Positions 27,587 to 36,484 are shown, counted from the stretch's first letter. The stretch is DNA of 64,000 nt from Gemmobacter sp. (GCF_034676705.1 NZ_JAUCBS010000013.1:1654501-1718500), one strand, 5' to 3'. The notes: a model not told the origin generated them from the sequence alone. Numbers and translations: made by a program.

Positions 27587-30500
27587 TCCAAGTTCCCGCG
27601 CTCTTCTACGAGAGGCTCCTGATCTACCGGGTCTCGATCCTGAAACGCTGGATGAGTTGTTGACGGCGGCTCACATTGAGTTGGCGACAGTTCGCCTTCT
27701 GTCCCGTGAAGGTGAATCTGAGCCTGCAAGCGGAGTGATCGACCGGGTAAGGCGTCTTGCTTCGACTTTTGAAGCCTATGTTGCACTCAATCTTCGACCG
27801 GAGCAGACGCGTGCCGCAGCTTTCGTCGCAGCTAGTGCTCATCAGATCTTGAGCCGCGTTCGTGAAACTGCATTGGATCGTCCAACCGTTATTTCGAGTG
27901 ATGCTATTGGATCATCAATCTCCGCAACGCTACTGTTCCTGATTGCTGATCGGGCGGCGGACGCAGCGGAAGTGGCGGGGCAGCTCAGGGCCAGAGGCGA
28001 ACGGCGGGCGGTTAGACGATCTCTGATCCTGAGTCTTCGGGAATTGGCAACTGGCAATCTCACGACGCTGATAGAGCGTGACCTCGGCGAAGACTCCATC
28101 GCCATGGGAGATAGCCGAGAAGTAGCCACTGATCTTCTTCTAAGGGAATGTGCCTACGTGGTTCAGGGACTTGGACAGGAGGCGCGCGGGAGCGCTGTGT
28201 CCGACCCTGATATCCGCTCAAGGCTCAAGCGTGTTATCCGCTTGTCGGAGGCCTCAGCGGTGGAGATCAACGTAGCGCTGGAAGGAACCGTGCAGCACCA
28301 GTTTGCCGGTCCACATCATCTGGCCACACTGTTGAGTCGGCTTGTTGATGGAATGCAGGCCGCGATGCTGGTTCGACTCCCAACACCATCTGGAGCGCAA
28401 GCTAAGGCATGGGCCGACTGGCTTCTGTCTCAGACGCAATCGCACCCATTTCTATGGATCAATCATCTGAAAGCTGTCAGGACGGGATACTTGAACCGTG
28501 GCAGGTCCATGGTGATGACATCGCCCACTGGTTCGGGGAAGACCACGCTATCTGTCCTGAAAATCGCAGCAACCCTATGCGCGGGCGAGAGCGTCGTCTA
28601 CCTGGCTCCTACTCACGCTCTCGTAGATCAGGTAGAGACCGATCTCTCTGCACAAATCGGAGGCCTAGAGGCGGTCAGCGTTGTTGAAGACGTTGCGCTC
28701 GAAGAGCTTGGGGACAAGCTGCCACCATTCTCCGTCATGACACCCGAGCGTTGCCTTGCCCTCCTTGGTTTCGCGCCTGAGCTTTTCGACAAGGTCGGCC
28801 TCCTCGTCTTCGATGAGTTTCATCTCATCAGTGCCGACGATCCGGCTACTTCATCGAAAATCAGCGCACGCGCCATTGATGCGATGTTGGCGCTTCTGAC
28901 GTTTCTTCGCCATCGCAAGGAAGCAGACCTGCTGCTGTTGTCTGCCATGGTTGCCAACGGTGCTGAAATCGCCCGTTGGCTGCGGGCCGTGACGGGAAGG
29001 GAGGTCGAGGCGTTTGACGATCCTTGGAAGCCAACACGGCAACTTCGCTCTTGCGTCATCTATGATCGCTCCGACGTGCTTGAGGCCGTGCAAGCCGCAT
29101 CGAAGGCGAAGACCCAGTCGGCGCGGAGCAGGGTTTCTGCACAGCCTCTTGGACTCTTTTCGTTGATTTCTGGATGGCATCCTAAACGGTCGGAGAAGCT
29201 GGTCGTGCAGGCGCTCACGGATCAGCGGCCGCCGCTCGTAAAGAATGCCAAGGGGAAATTGACATCGAACAGGAACGAAGTTGCTGCGCGGATCGCGGCT
29301 GACTATGCGGCTGCAGGAAAGCGCGTGATCGTTTTCTGCAACGATACCAAAGCATGCGGGAGCGTTGCGGATCAGATCAATGGGCTATTGATCCCGGCCA
29401 CCATCGCTCTGGATGAGACGCAGGAGGAAATGCGCAAGTCAGTTCTCAGGGATGTTGGGGCGGCCGAAGCCACATTCGATCCCATGGGGTGCAGAGCAGC
29501 GGTGCATCATGGTGATCTGTTGCCACTGGAGCGAAGGTTGACGGAAAGCGTTTTTCGGGTTCGCAGGGATGCTGAGAGCCAGGATTTGGGTCTTGATGTG
29601 GTTGCCGCGACATCCACAATTGCGCAAGGGCTGAATCTTCCCTGCGATGTTGTGATTCTTGCAGGCACCGACAGAAGCGCGGTTGATGACCCAAGCGGCA
29701 ATCCCCGCACGGACTTGCGCCCTCACGAGATACTTAATGCCCTCGGGAGGGCCGGACGCGCGGCGTATGCTGCAACTGGCCTCGCAATCGTTGTTCCCGC
29801 AAAACCCATCGTTGTGCAGAGAGAAAACCTCTTTCTTCCGTCCGAGGGAATTCTGAAGACCGTTTTCTCCGAGCAGGATGCCTGTGAGGAGGTTTATGAT
29901 CCGATAGAGTTGCTGCTTGATCGGATCGAGGTATCCGCTAACCCTGATCCAAAAGTGCAGTCGATTATCCGGCGTTTGTCTGCCGTCACGACGGCAGGAG
30001 AGAGCGGTTTCGATGATATCGTTCGCCGTTCGCTGGGGTTCTTCCGGCGTAGGGAAGCTAATGCTCCGGGGGCGGATAGATGGCTCGAACGTCGCCGAAC
30101 CGCGCTCAAGGCTGCCGAGGAACAACTGGAAGATCCGCCCGTTCTTGATTGGCAACGGGAAATTGCTATCCGCAACGGCGTTCCGCCAAGGCTGATCGAA
30201 CGATTGGTCGAGGCGTTTGATCATGCGCCAGTTGAAAAGACAGCTACCGAGGACTGGATCAACTGGCTGCTGGATATAGTGGCCGAGCATCCTTTGGATT
30301 TGACCATTTTCGTCAGGGAAACAGCTCTTGAGTTTGTTTTCGGTCGCGCCTACACGAATACAACAAAGCCCAAGGCCACCGCCAAGCGCATATTGGGGGC
30401 GCTCAAAACGTTGGTTTCAATGTGGTGCGCAGGACGCACGCTGATCGAGATTGAAGCTTGGCTTCTCGCGTTCATTCGGAAGCACGAAGGAGAGGTCAAA

Positions 30501-30869
30501 CAGCAAGCAAACCAATCCTCAACAGCGCAACGGGCTCGCCGCTTCGCCATACGCATCGCCCCTGATCTCGGCTTTCTGTGTGGCGTGCTTGGGCAGATCG
30601 CCGCTTACAAGAACGCTGAAGAGGGCGGGGTTTCACTTCCCGTGGTTGACATGTTGCCACAGATGGTAAGAGCTGGGGATCATGATCGTCATCATACGGC
30701 CTTAAGACAAATGACAACAAACGCCTCGCGGGTTGAGACTTTTGGAGCATATGTTTCATTGCGTGGGTCATTCAAGGCGGGTGCATCCGCAGAAATGGAT
30801 GTTGTACGAGACGAGGTTACTACGGCAATGTTGCTCCAGTCATTCACGGATTTGGACGACGAGGAATAG
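27579..30869 (+). CDS. Large SF2 (Ski2/DEAH-like) helicase, HamB-like
   Basis: 1,096 residues. About 300 helical N-terminal residues precede the helicase core: Walker A TSPTGSGKTT at residues 314-323, motif II DEFH at 412-415, motif III LLLSAM near 450, motif V ATSTIAQGLNLP and motif VI LNALGRAGRAAY near 720. A C-terminal helical region of about 350 residues follows. Ski2-like helicases of this shape pair with HamA nucleases in Hachiman, where HamB senses damaged or foreign DNA and holds HamA in check. Overlap with the nuclease gene implies coupled translation. HamB proteins are usually somewhat shorter, so this may be a divergent or separate family. Confidence 0.7.
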   Translation: MFDPSSRALLREAPDLPGLDPETLDELLTAAHIELATVRLLSREGESEPASGVIDRVRRLASTFEAYVALNLRPEQTRAAAFVAASAHQILSRVRETALDRPTVISSDAIGSSISATLLFLIADRAADAAEVAGQLRARGERRAVRRSLILSLRELATGNLTTLIERDLGEDSIAMGDSREVATDLLLRECAYVVQGLGQEARGSAVSDPDIRSRLKRVIRLSEASAVEINVALEGTVQHQFAGPHHLATLLSRLVDGMQAAMLVRLPTPSGAQAKAWADWLLSQTQSHPFLWINHLKAVRTGYLNRGRSMVMTSPTGSGKTTLSVLKIAATLCAGESVVYLAPTHALVDQVETDLSAQIGGLEAVSVVEDVALEELGDKLPPFSVMTPERCLALLGFAPELFDKVGLLVFDEFHLISADDPATSSKISARAIDAMLALLTFLRHRKEADLLLLSAMVANGAEIARWLRAVTGREVEAFDDPWKPTRQLRSCVIYDRSDVLEAVQAASKAKTQSARSRVSAQPLGLFSLISGWHPKRSEKLVVQALTDQRPPLVKNAKGKLTSNRNEVAARIAADYAAAGKRVIVFCNDTKACGSVADQINGLLIPATIALDETQEEMRKSVLRDVGAAEATFDPMGCRAAVHHGDLLPLERRLTESVFRVRRDAESQDLGLDVVAATSTIAQGLNLPCDVVILAGTDRSAVDDPSGNPRTDLRPHEILNALGRAGRAAYAATGLAIVVPAKPIVVQRENLFLPSEGILKTVFSEQDACEEVYDPIELLLDRIEVSANPDPKVQSIIRRLSAVTTAGESGFDDIVRRSLGFFRRREANAPGADRWLERRRTALKAAEEQLEDPPVLDWQREIAIRNGVPPRLIERLVEAFDHAPVEKTATEDWINWLLDIVAEHPLDLTIFVRETALEFVFGRAYTNTTKPKATAKRILGALKTLVSMWCAGRTLIEIEAWLLAFIRKHEGEVKQQANQSSTAQRARRFAIRIAPDLGFLCGVLGQIAAYKNAEEGGVSLPVVDMLPQMVRAGDHDRHHTALRQMTTNASRVETFGAYVSLRGSFKAGASAEMDVVRDEVTTAMLLQSFTDLDDEE

Positions 30870-30903
30870 GCCTCAAAACGATCCAAGCGCCGATTGCTCC
30901 ATT

Positions 30904-32670
30904 TCAGACAGTGACTTGTAGTGAATGTCGGTATCGGTAGTTGCACGCTCCCGCAACCATCTTTACCGGCGTCGATTGCAAGTTATGATCGACGCCGGTC
31001 CCCGCAACCATCTTTACTTGCTTGGGCAGCAAGTGAAGATTAGATCTTGCCCCCGCAACCACTTCTACCGAACGAACATCCAGCCCGCTTTCCAGCGGGC
31101 TTTTTGCTGTTCCGCCCTGCGCAAGACCGATCAGCGCCGTGATCACCCCCTCAAGCTCGATCCGCACACCCTCCGCCGTCTCGTGCACCTTCACGCGCGC
31201 GATCAGGCCGCGGATCGCTTCCAGCGCGGGAACCGCCGTCTCGGGATCGCGCAGCAGATCGGACAGCTCCGACACCTTGCGGCGATAGGCTTCGCTCAGG
31301 TTCGGATGCAGGCGCACCGCTGTGGGGGTGGGGACCGCCAGCGCCGTGTCGATCTCCGAAATCCGGGCCTCCAGCTCTTCCAGCTTGCCCTTCAGGCCCG
31401 GCGTGCGCAGCCCATCGGCAATCGCCTCGTAAAGCCCGTCCAGCCGACGCTTCGCCTGCGCCCGTTCGGCTTCCAGGCGCGCGCGGCGCGCGGTCTCTTC
31501 GGCACGACCGGCATTCATCTCCCGGCCATAGGCGTCGATGAACATCGCCACCGCATCCGGCTGCATCAGCTTCTCGCGCACCAGGCCCAGTACGACCTCT
31601 TCGAGCATCACGCGGCGGAAGGAACGCTTCTGCGTGCAGCTGCCCAGCTTGCGTGCGGCCGAACAGGCCAGGTAGTCCTTGCCTACTGCCGCAAACCCGC
31701 CGCCGCAGCAGCCACAGCGCAGGAGGCCGGTCAGCAGATGCGGGCTGCGCTTGTGCTCCCAGAACCGCGTCGCCTTGATCGCCTTCACCCGCGGGTCCGC
31801 ATCGATCTCGCCCTGCCGGTGTTTGACCCGGGTCCAGAGCGCATCGTCGATGATCCGCAGCTCGGGCACCTCGGTCAGGGTCCACTGGTCCGGCGGGTTC
31901 AGGCGCGAGACCCGCTTGCCGGTCTCGGGATCCTTGACATAGCGCAGCCGGTTCCAGACCAGCCGGCCGATGTAGAGTTCGTTGTTGATCAGCCCGGTGC
32001 CGCGCTGGCGGTGCCCGCGGATCGCCGTGTCGCGCCAGGCGGCGCCGCGCGGGCCGGGGATGCCGTCGGCATTCAGGCGTCGGGCAATCGCCTTGGGCGA
32101 ATGGCCATCGGCAAATTCCGCGAAGATCCGACGGAGGATGGTGGCCTCGGCGTCATTGATGCTGCGCTCGCCCGTGACAGGAAGCCCATCAGGGCCCAGA
32201 CGACGCACGACTTCATAGCCATAGCTGTTGCCGCCTCCCGAAAGCCCCGCCTCCACCCTGCCGCGCAGGCCCCGGCGGGTCTTGGCGGCCAGATCCTTCA
32301 GGAACAACTGGTTCATCGTGCCCTTCAGCCCGACATGCAGCTCGGTGATCTCGCCTTCGGCAAGCGTGACGATCTGCACCCCGTGGAAGGTCAGCCGCTT
32401 GAACAGCGTCGCCACATCGGCCTGATCCCGGCTCAGCCGGTCCAGCGCTTCGGTCAGCACGATCTGGATCGCCCCCGAGGCGGCCCGGTCCAGCAGTGCC
32501 TGCAGGCCGGGGCGTGCCATGTTGGCGCCCGAGATCGCCATATCGGAGAACACCTCGCCCACCTGCCAGCCTTCGCGATTGGCGCGTTCCTGGCAGAGCC
32601 GGACCTGATCCTCGATCGAGGCTTCGCGCTGCAGCTGGCTGGAAAACCGGGCGTAGATCACGGCCTTCAT
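30904..32670 (-). CDS. Large serine recombinase
   Basis: About 588 residues. N-terminal resolvase domain with MKAVIYARFSSQLQREASIEDQ, where the nucleophile is a Ser near residue 10, then a recombinase domain (NAEA-like SINDAEATILRRIFAEFADG, SPKAIARRLNADGIPGPRG), a zinc ribbon (LLRCGCCGG...LACSAARKLGSC) and a long coiled coil near 380-440. This is a phiC31/Bxb1-type integrase layout. ATG at 32670 is chosen; an ATG two codons upstream overlaps the preceding stop. The last 50 or so residues are encoded by the att-like array and show a 17-residue repeat with KMVAG. It is the third gene of a recombinase operon. Confidence 0.9.
   Translation of the reverse strand: MKAVIYARFSSQLQREASIEDQVRLCQERANREGWQVGEVFSDMAISGANMARPGLQALLDRAASGAIQIVLTEALDRLSRDQADVATLFKRLTFHGVQIVTLAEGEITELHVGLKGTMNQLFLKDLAAKTRRGLRGRVEAGLSGGGNSYGYEVVRRLGPDGLPVTGERSINDAEATILRRIFAEFADGHSPKAIARRLNADGIPGPRGAAWRDTAIRGHRQRGTGLINNELYIGRLVWNRLRYVKDPETGKRVSRLNPPDQWTLTEVPELRIIDDALWTRVKHRQGEIDADPRVKAIKATRFWEHKRSPHLLTGLLRCGCCGGGFAAVGKDYLACSAARKLGSCTQKRSFRRVMLEEVVLGLVREKLMQPDAVAMFIDAYGREMNAGRAEETARRARLEAERAQAKRRLDGLYEAIADGLRTPGLKGKLEELEARISEIDTALAVPTPTAVRLHPNLSEAYRRKVSELSDLLRDPETAVPALEAIRGLIARVKVHETAEGVRIELEGVITALIGLAQGGTAKSPLESGLDVRSVEVVAGARSNLHLLPKQVKMVAGTGVDHNLQSTPVKMVAGACNYRYRHSLQVTV
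30950..31061. repeat. 51-bp-period att-like repeats with initiator-tRNA 3'-end core
   Basis: CCCGCAACCA starts at 30950, 31001 and 31052, exactly 51 bases apart. The first two copies extend to CCCGCAACCATCTTTAC; the third is preceded by GCC, giving GCCCCCGCAACCA, the 3' end of bacterial initiator tRNA-fMet (known sequence). Copies 1 and 2 are followed at the same offset by inverted repeats: ACCGGCGTCGA (30965-30975 with 30989-30999) and ACTTGCT (31016-31022 with 31028-31034). Unit length matches a serine-recombinase att site. The array lies within the 3' end of the serine recombinase gene. Confidence 0.65.
31082..31105 (+). terminator. Rho-independent terminator-like hairpin beside the att-like array
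   Basis: AGCCCGC (31082-31088) pairs with GCGGGCT (31095-31101) around TTTCCA and runs into TTTTT. Read on the + strand it lies 20 bases after the CCGCAACCA core, the usual place for a tRNA-gene terminator. On the opposite strand it is inside the recombinase reading frame. Confidence 0.6.
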
Positions 32671-32672
32671 GG

Positions 32673-33722
32673 TCACTCGTCCTTCTTCAGTTGCCGCAGC
32701 AGGGTGGCAAAGTCACGGCTCGCCTCGATCGTTCCGGCGTGGATATAGTGTCGCTCGGACGTCCTGGTTGTTGCATGGCCCAGCACCGGTCGGATCAGCT
32801 GCGCGGCTTGCCGCGAGCTCCGCGCCAGAGTCGTTGCCGCCGCGTCCCGGAAAAAATGCGGCGGGATCGGCACGCCGGTCAAGGCTTCCGTGATCTGCGG
32901 GACCCGGCGGCCGACATAGGAATAACTCATGGGGTCGCCGTTGTCGCAAGCCCAGACCATCTCGTGCTGCTTGCCGCGGCGGGCCAGCAGAAACGGCCGC
33001 GCCTCCGACAGGTAGCGCCGCAACAGGCCGGCGGCAGGTTCGGGAATGTCCGCCTCCCAATGGCGCGCGCTCTTGGTCAGCTCGTCCGACAAGATGATGG
33101 TCAGGCCTCGTGCATCGACCATCACCGAGACCCCGAGCTGCAGCGCGGCAAAGGCGCGGTGGCGGATCGGCATCATCGCCAGCAGCGCCACCATGGCCGC
33201 ATCGCGCAGGCGCTTGGCCCGTTGCAGGGCCGTCGGCTCCAGATCAAGCTCCGGCCCGGCATGGCGAAGGGCGGCTTCGAGCAGCACGCGGGAGTCGAGG
33301 ATCCGGCCGGCCTTGCGGGAAGGATCGCCCCGGCCGGCCAGCCACTCGAGGCCGGCCTTGACGCGGCGGTAGGCCGACCAGTCTTCGTCGGGTGCGGCGG
33401 CGCACAGCAGCCGCAGCACGCCGTTGAAGAACATCAGCCGGCTCGAGGGACGCAGATCGTCCTCGGCCTTCACCCATGCCCGCAGCCGGGGCAGGGTGGT
33501 GCGACCCACCGGCGGCTCGGCAAGAGCTGCCGGCTCGTTCAGCCGCAGCCATTCCAGAAACCGGCCCCAGGGCCGGGTCAGGATCAGCATCGAGGACAGG
33601 CGCAGATGCGCAAGTTCGCCCGGATCGTCGAAAAGGCCCCCGGTCTGGCGCAAGGCCTCCAGCAAGGCGCGATCGGCCGCGGGCCATTCGGTGATCGGCA
33701 TCGACATGCGTTTGCGGGTCAT
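32673..33722 (-). CDS. Tyrosine recombinase B of mixed trio
   Basis: 349 residues. The catalytic set is visible: Arg in MMPIRHRAFAALQLG, HxxR in PPHFFRDAAATTLA, GH in PVLGHATTRTSERHYIHAG and the Tyr in HYIHAG. The N-terminal half is helical with no other known domain. Its ATG overlaps the stop of recombinase A and its stop overlaps the start of the serine recombinase frame, so all three are translationally coupled. Confidence 0.85.
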   Translation of the reverse strand: MTRKRMSMPITEWPAADRALLEALRQTGGLFDDPGELAHLRLSSMLILTRPWGRFLEWLRLNEPAALAEPPVGRTTLPRLRAWVKAEDDLRPSSRLMFFNGVLRLLCAAAPDEDWSAYRRVKAGLEWLAGRGDPSRKAGRILDSRVLLEAALRHAGPELDLEPTALQRAKRLRDAAMVALLAMMPIRHRAFAALQLGVSVMVDARGLTIILSDELTKSARHWEADIPEPAAGLLRRYLSEARPFLLARRGKQHEMVWACDNGDPMSYSYVGRRVPQITEALTGVPIPPHFFRDAAATTLARSSRQAAQLIRPVLGHATTRTSERHYIHAGTIEASRDFATLLRQLKKDE

Positions 33723-35413
33723 TTGCGCTTCCGCTTCTCTGCCAGAATGTCGCCCAGAGCCTGCACGGCGACCGACGTCTCCAGACCCGCGTAGAAATTG
33801 ATCGTGGTGCGGGTCGAGGTATGGCCGAGCAGCCGGCGCGCGGCCTCGTAGGCGCCGGGGTTGGCCGTCAGCCAGATCATCGCCGTCAGGTGCCGGAACA
33901 GGTGCGGGTTGATGGCGAGGCCGATCTCCTTGCGGATCCGCTTCGACAGGCGCGTGGAAAAGGTCGTCGGTTCAATAGGGCCAGTGCCGTCGCGCCGGGG
34001 AAACAGCCAGGGGCACCCCTGCGGGCAAAGCAGCGGCACACGGGTCGCCAGATGCTTGTCCAGCATCTTGCGGACATCCGGCGGCAGTTCGAATTCGATC
34101 GGCTGGCCGTTCTTGACCTGGTCCTCGCCGATGGCGATGAACACCTGTCCCTTGCCGGGCCGTTGCAGGTCGCGCTCGACATGCAGCTCGCTCAGGTTCT
34201 TGACCCGCAACGGGCAGACCAGAAGAATGGCGATGGCCAGGGCATCTTCGCGGGCCAGGGCCGCATTCTTCGGCGTCATCCTGGCAGACGCCCGGATCAG
34301 CTGCTCGGGCAGCAGGAGCAACCGGCGCAGGGTCGCAGGATCCTGCAGGGCGCGAAGGCGGTCGCGGTTCTTCCTGGTGAGGCCGCTCTGTCTCGGACGC
34401 GCCAGCCGCTTCGCATGCTTCGCGAGCGCCTTGATCGTCGATTCCGGAAGATCGAGGCGGCGGGCGGTGCTGCACAGCAGCACGGCCATGTCGGCGATCA
34501 CCGTGTTCGTCTCGCCATCATTGCGCGCGACCATGGCGCGCAGCCCCAGTTCGGCCTGCTGCGGATCGCACAGCGCAGCGACAGAGTCGATCTCCATCGC
34601 GGGCACGCCCGCGTGGACCAGTTCCGACGCGAAGCGCTTCAGCATGCCCGTCTGCTGCTCGATCGTTGTCGGGCGAAGCGCACGCGTCGGGCCGTCCTCG
34701 GCGAAAATGTCGGGGGCCGCAAGGCGCTGCATCATCTGGCCAAGATCGCCGAGGAACCGCGCGGGCAGGTCCTCGTCGGGCAGCGTGATCACCGTCTTGC
34801 GGCTGGGCTTCGACAGGCGCGTCCGCGGCCAGCCGGGGATGCGGTCGACAGCGAGATTCCAGCCCCAGACCGCGTTCTGCCACACCCATTCGGGCGACTT
34901 CCTGATCTCGCCCGCCATGACCGACTCGTGGAACGCATCCGCGTGGTGCTGCGACACCTCCTCTGGGGCGATGTCCCGCCCGCTCAGGAAATGCAGGAAG
35001 CGACCGAGCCCGACATCCAGGGACTTGTGCTTCGACGCGAGGGCCGCCTGCCACAGATCCCGCCAGGGCGCGCTCAGGTCATAGCGTTGACGGTTGTGAC
35101 GCGGGATGATGCCGACATGGGCCAGCGCGGACTTCGCATCGCTGACCGCGTTCTGCCAAGACTTGTCGGTGATCCCGAGCGCGGCCGGCATCACCTCGGC
35201 AAGCCGCGGTTGCAGCCATTTGGGATCGGCCGGAATATCGCCCGGATCCCGTCCCAGGGCCGAGGCGACACGGCGCAGTCCGGACGCCATGTCCCGGCGG
35301 CGACCGTCCGAAAGGTCCGCGCTGGACTGGACTTCGTTGATCACGCTCGCAAGCGTCGGCGTGCCTTCCGCCATCAGCGCCAGTTCAAGTTGATCGGGGT
35401 TCGTGTGCTTCAT
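33719..35413 (-). CDS. Tyrosine recombinase A of mixed trio
   Basis: 564 residues, longer than typical phage integrases, with about 350 residues of N-terminal helical DNA-binding region. Catalytic residues: Arg in VCPLRVKNLSELH, Lys in EDQVKNGQ, HxxR in INPHLFRHLTAMIWL, GH in LLGHTSTRTTINFYAGL and Tyr in NFYAGL. It is the first gene of the leftward trio. The ATG at 35413 follows a 163-base leader, 35414-35576, which contains an A/T-rich TATATTATG stretch (minus strand) that could be a -10 region. Confidence 0.87.
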   Translation of the reverse strand: MKHTNPDQLELALMAEGTPTLASVINEVQSSADLSDGRRRDMASGLRRVASALGRDPGDIPADPKWLQPRLAEVMPAALGITDKSWQNAVSDAKSALAHVGIIPRHNRQRYDLSAPWRDLWQAALASKHKSLDVGLGRFLHFLSGRDIAPEEVSQHHADAFHESVMAGEIRKSPEWVWQNAVWGWNLAVDRIPGWPRTRLSKPSRKTVITLPDEDLPARFLGDLGQMMQRLAAPDIFAEDGPTRALRPTTIEQQTGMLKRFASELVHAGVPAMEIDSVAALCDPQQAELGLRAMVARNDGETNTVIADMAVLLCSTARRLDLPESTIKALAKHAKRLARPRQSGLTRKNRDRLRALQDPATLRRLLLLPEQLIRASARMTPKNAALAREDALAIAILLVCPLRVKNLSELHVERDLQRPGKGQVFIAIGEDQVKNGQPIEFELPPDVRKMLDKHLATRVPLLCPQGCPWLFPRRDGTGPIEPTTFSTRLSKRIRKEIGLAINPHLFRHLTAMIWLTANPGAYEAARRLLGHTSTRTTINFYAGLETSVAVQALGDILAEKRKRK

Positions 35414-35576
35414 GGTCGTGGTCCTTCTGGTCAGAGGTGTCCTCGTGTGGACAGGGGGTGACAGGGGGGCCGAATCGGGAGGACTGCGTCATAATATATG
35501 GGCAGTTTATTGGGCCTGGGTCTTCCCGATCACATCGTAAGGCATTGACACGAATGGACATTGATGGACTGGGCGG

Positions 35577-35780
35577 TCACTCGCGGAGCCGCTGCCGGTA
35601 GAGCGCATGCGCCGCCGGATCGATGCGCAGAAGGCGCCCGCCGGGGCCGATCCGGACCGCTTCCAGCAGGCCGGCCTCAATCGCGCGGCGCACCGTCTTC
35701 TCCGAACAGCCGTCAAGTTCCGAAACCTCGCGGACCGTCAGAAGGGCGCGAAGCGCATCAGGGTTGGGCCGTTTGCTCAT
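35577..35780 (-). CDS. Excisionase-like / MerR-type HTH small protein
   Basis: 67 residues: LLTVREVSELDGCSEKTVRRAIEAGLLEAVRIGPGGRLLRIDP is a winged-helix Xis/AlpA-like DNA-binding motif. Such proteins steer recombination towards excision. It lies upstream of the recombinase trio on the same strand and its start lies inside the preceding small gene, so it may be coupled to it. Confidence 0.7.
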   Translation of the reverse strand: MSKRPNPDALRALLTVREVSELDGCSEKTVRRAIEAGLLEAVRIGPGGRLLRIDPAAHALYRQRLRE

Positions 35781-36039
35781 CGGTCAGATCCTCGCCTTTA
35801 GGGTCAGGGATGGCCCGCGCCTCACGAGCCGCAAGACGTGCAATCAGCACGACCAGCGTCCGGATGGCGGTGGCCAGTTCAGCAGGGTCGTTTGCAGGGG
35901 GAGTCGCAGCTTCAGGCGGGCCGGGCGAAATGCGCGGCATGGTGCTGTGAGGGGCCTGAGCAGGGGGGATCTGGGCGGGGTATCCCGCGGAGATCAAGGG
36001 CGTGGTTGGTCTTTGCGGCATCGGGTTCTCCGAAGACAC
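35758..36039 (-). CDS. Hypothetical Pro-rich protein upstream of the excisionase-like gene
   Basis: 93 residues: a Pro-rich N-terminal half (STMPRISPGPPEAATPP) and a helical C-terminal half (PAELATAIRTLVVLIARLAAREARA). No family recognised. Its end overlaps the HTH gene by 23 bases. A second ATG lies six codons in. Confidence 0.5.
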   Translation of the reverse strand: MSSENPMPQRPTTPLISAGYPAQIPPAQAPHSTMPRISPGPPEAATPPANDPAELATAIRTLVVLIARLAAREARAIPDPKGEDLTDEQTAQP

Positions 36040-36153
36040 ACGGAAAGACGCGCTGTCCGTGCCTTCGTTCGGAGCCCCGGAGTCACACCGGTAACGGAAC
36101 GAGGTTTGTTCTTTTGGCGGCCGTCCCCATCTCGGGGATCAGCGGTCAGAGCA

Positions 36154-36402
36154 TCATCCGCGCGAGAGTTCCTCGACCGGGATGAAGAATTTGTGGCTCT
36201 TGCCGGACTGGATCACCAGTTCACGGCGCTGGTTCCTGCCGATCTCGCCGTGGATCCGGATCTCGAAAAACCCATGCTCCACGCCGTCGGACACGATGTT
36301 CGAGATCTGTTCGAGCGCGGCCCGCAGCTTGGTTTGCGGCTCGCCGTCAGAAGGAGGCGTCGCCGGATCGAAGGCGGCGTGGGTGGTGTTGCGCGTGATC
36401 AT
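36154..36402 (-). CDS. Hypothetical protein, 82 aa
   Basis: MITRNTTHAAFDP, then a helix TKLRAALEQISNIVSDGVEHG and a beta-rich FFEIRIHGEIGRNQRRELVIQSGKSHKFFIP. The second half looks like a small beta-sheet protein of mobile elements. Function unknown. The start at 36402 is chosen because the frame upstream is Arg-rich and lacks coding character. Confidence 0.55.
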   Translation of the reverse strand: MITRNTTHAAFDPATPPSDGEPQTKLRAALEQISNIVSDGVEHGFFEIRIHGEIGRNQRRELVIQSGKSHKFFIPVEELSRG

Positions 36403-36484
36403 CGTGGTCGCAAAGCCTCGATATGATGAAAGGGAAATACTGATCCTGAGGTGGGAGTAGATGCGGAAGGGCGACAGCTGCCGC

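Noticed and set aside
30950..31061. Regularly spaced repeats considered as a CRISPR array.
   Set aside because: Only three units, repeat core of 10-17 bases, palindromic interiors rather than unique spacers, and no cas genes; the tRNA-end core favours an att-type array.
30947..31061. A complete initiator tRNA gene.
   Set aside because: Only the last 12-13 bases match; no T-arm, anticodon stem or 5' acceptor strand upstream of any copy.
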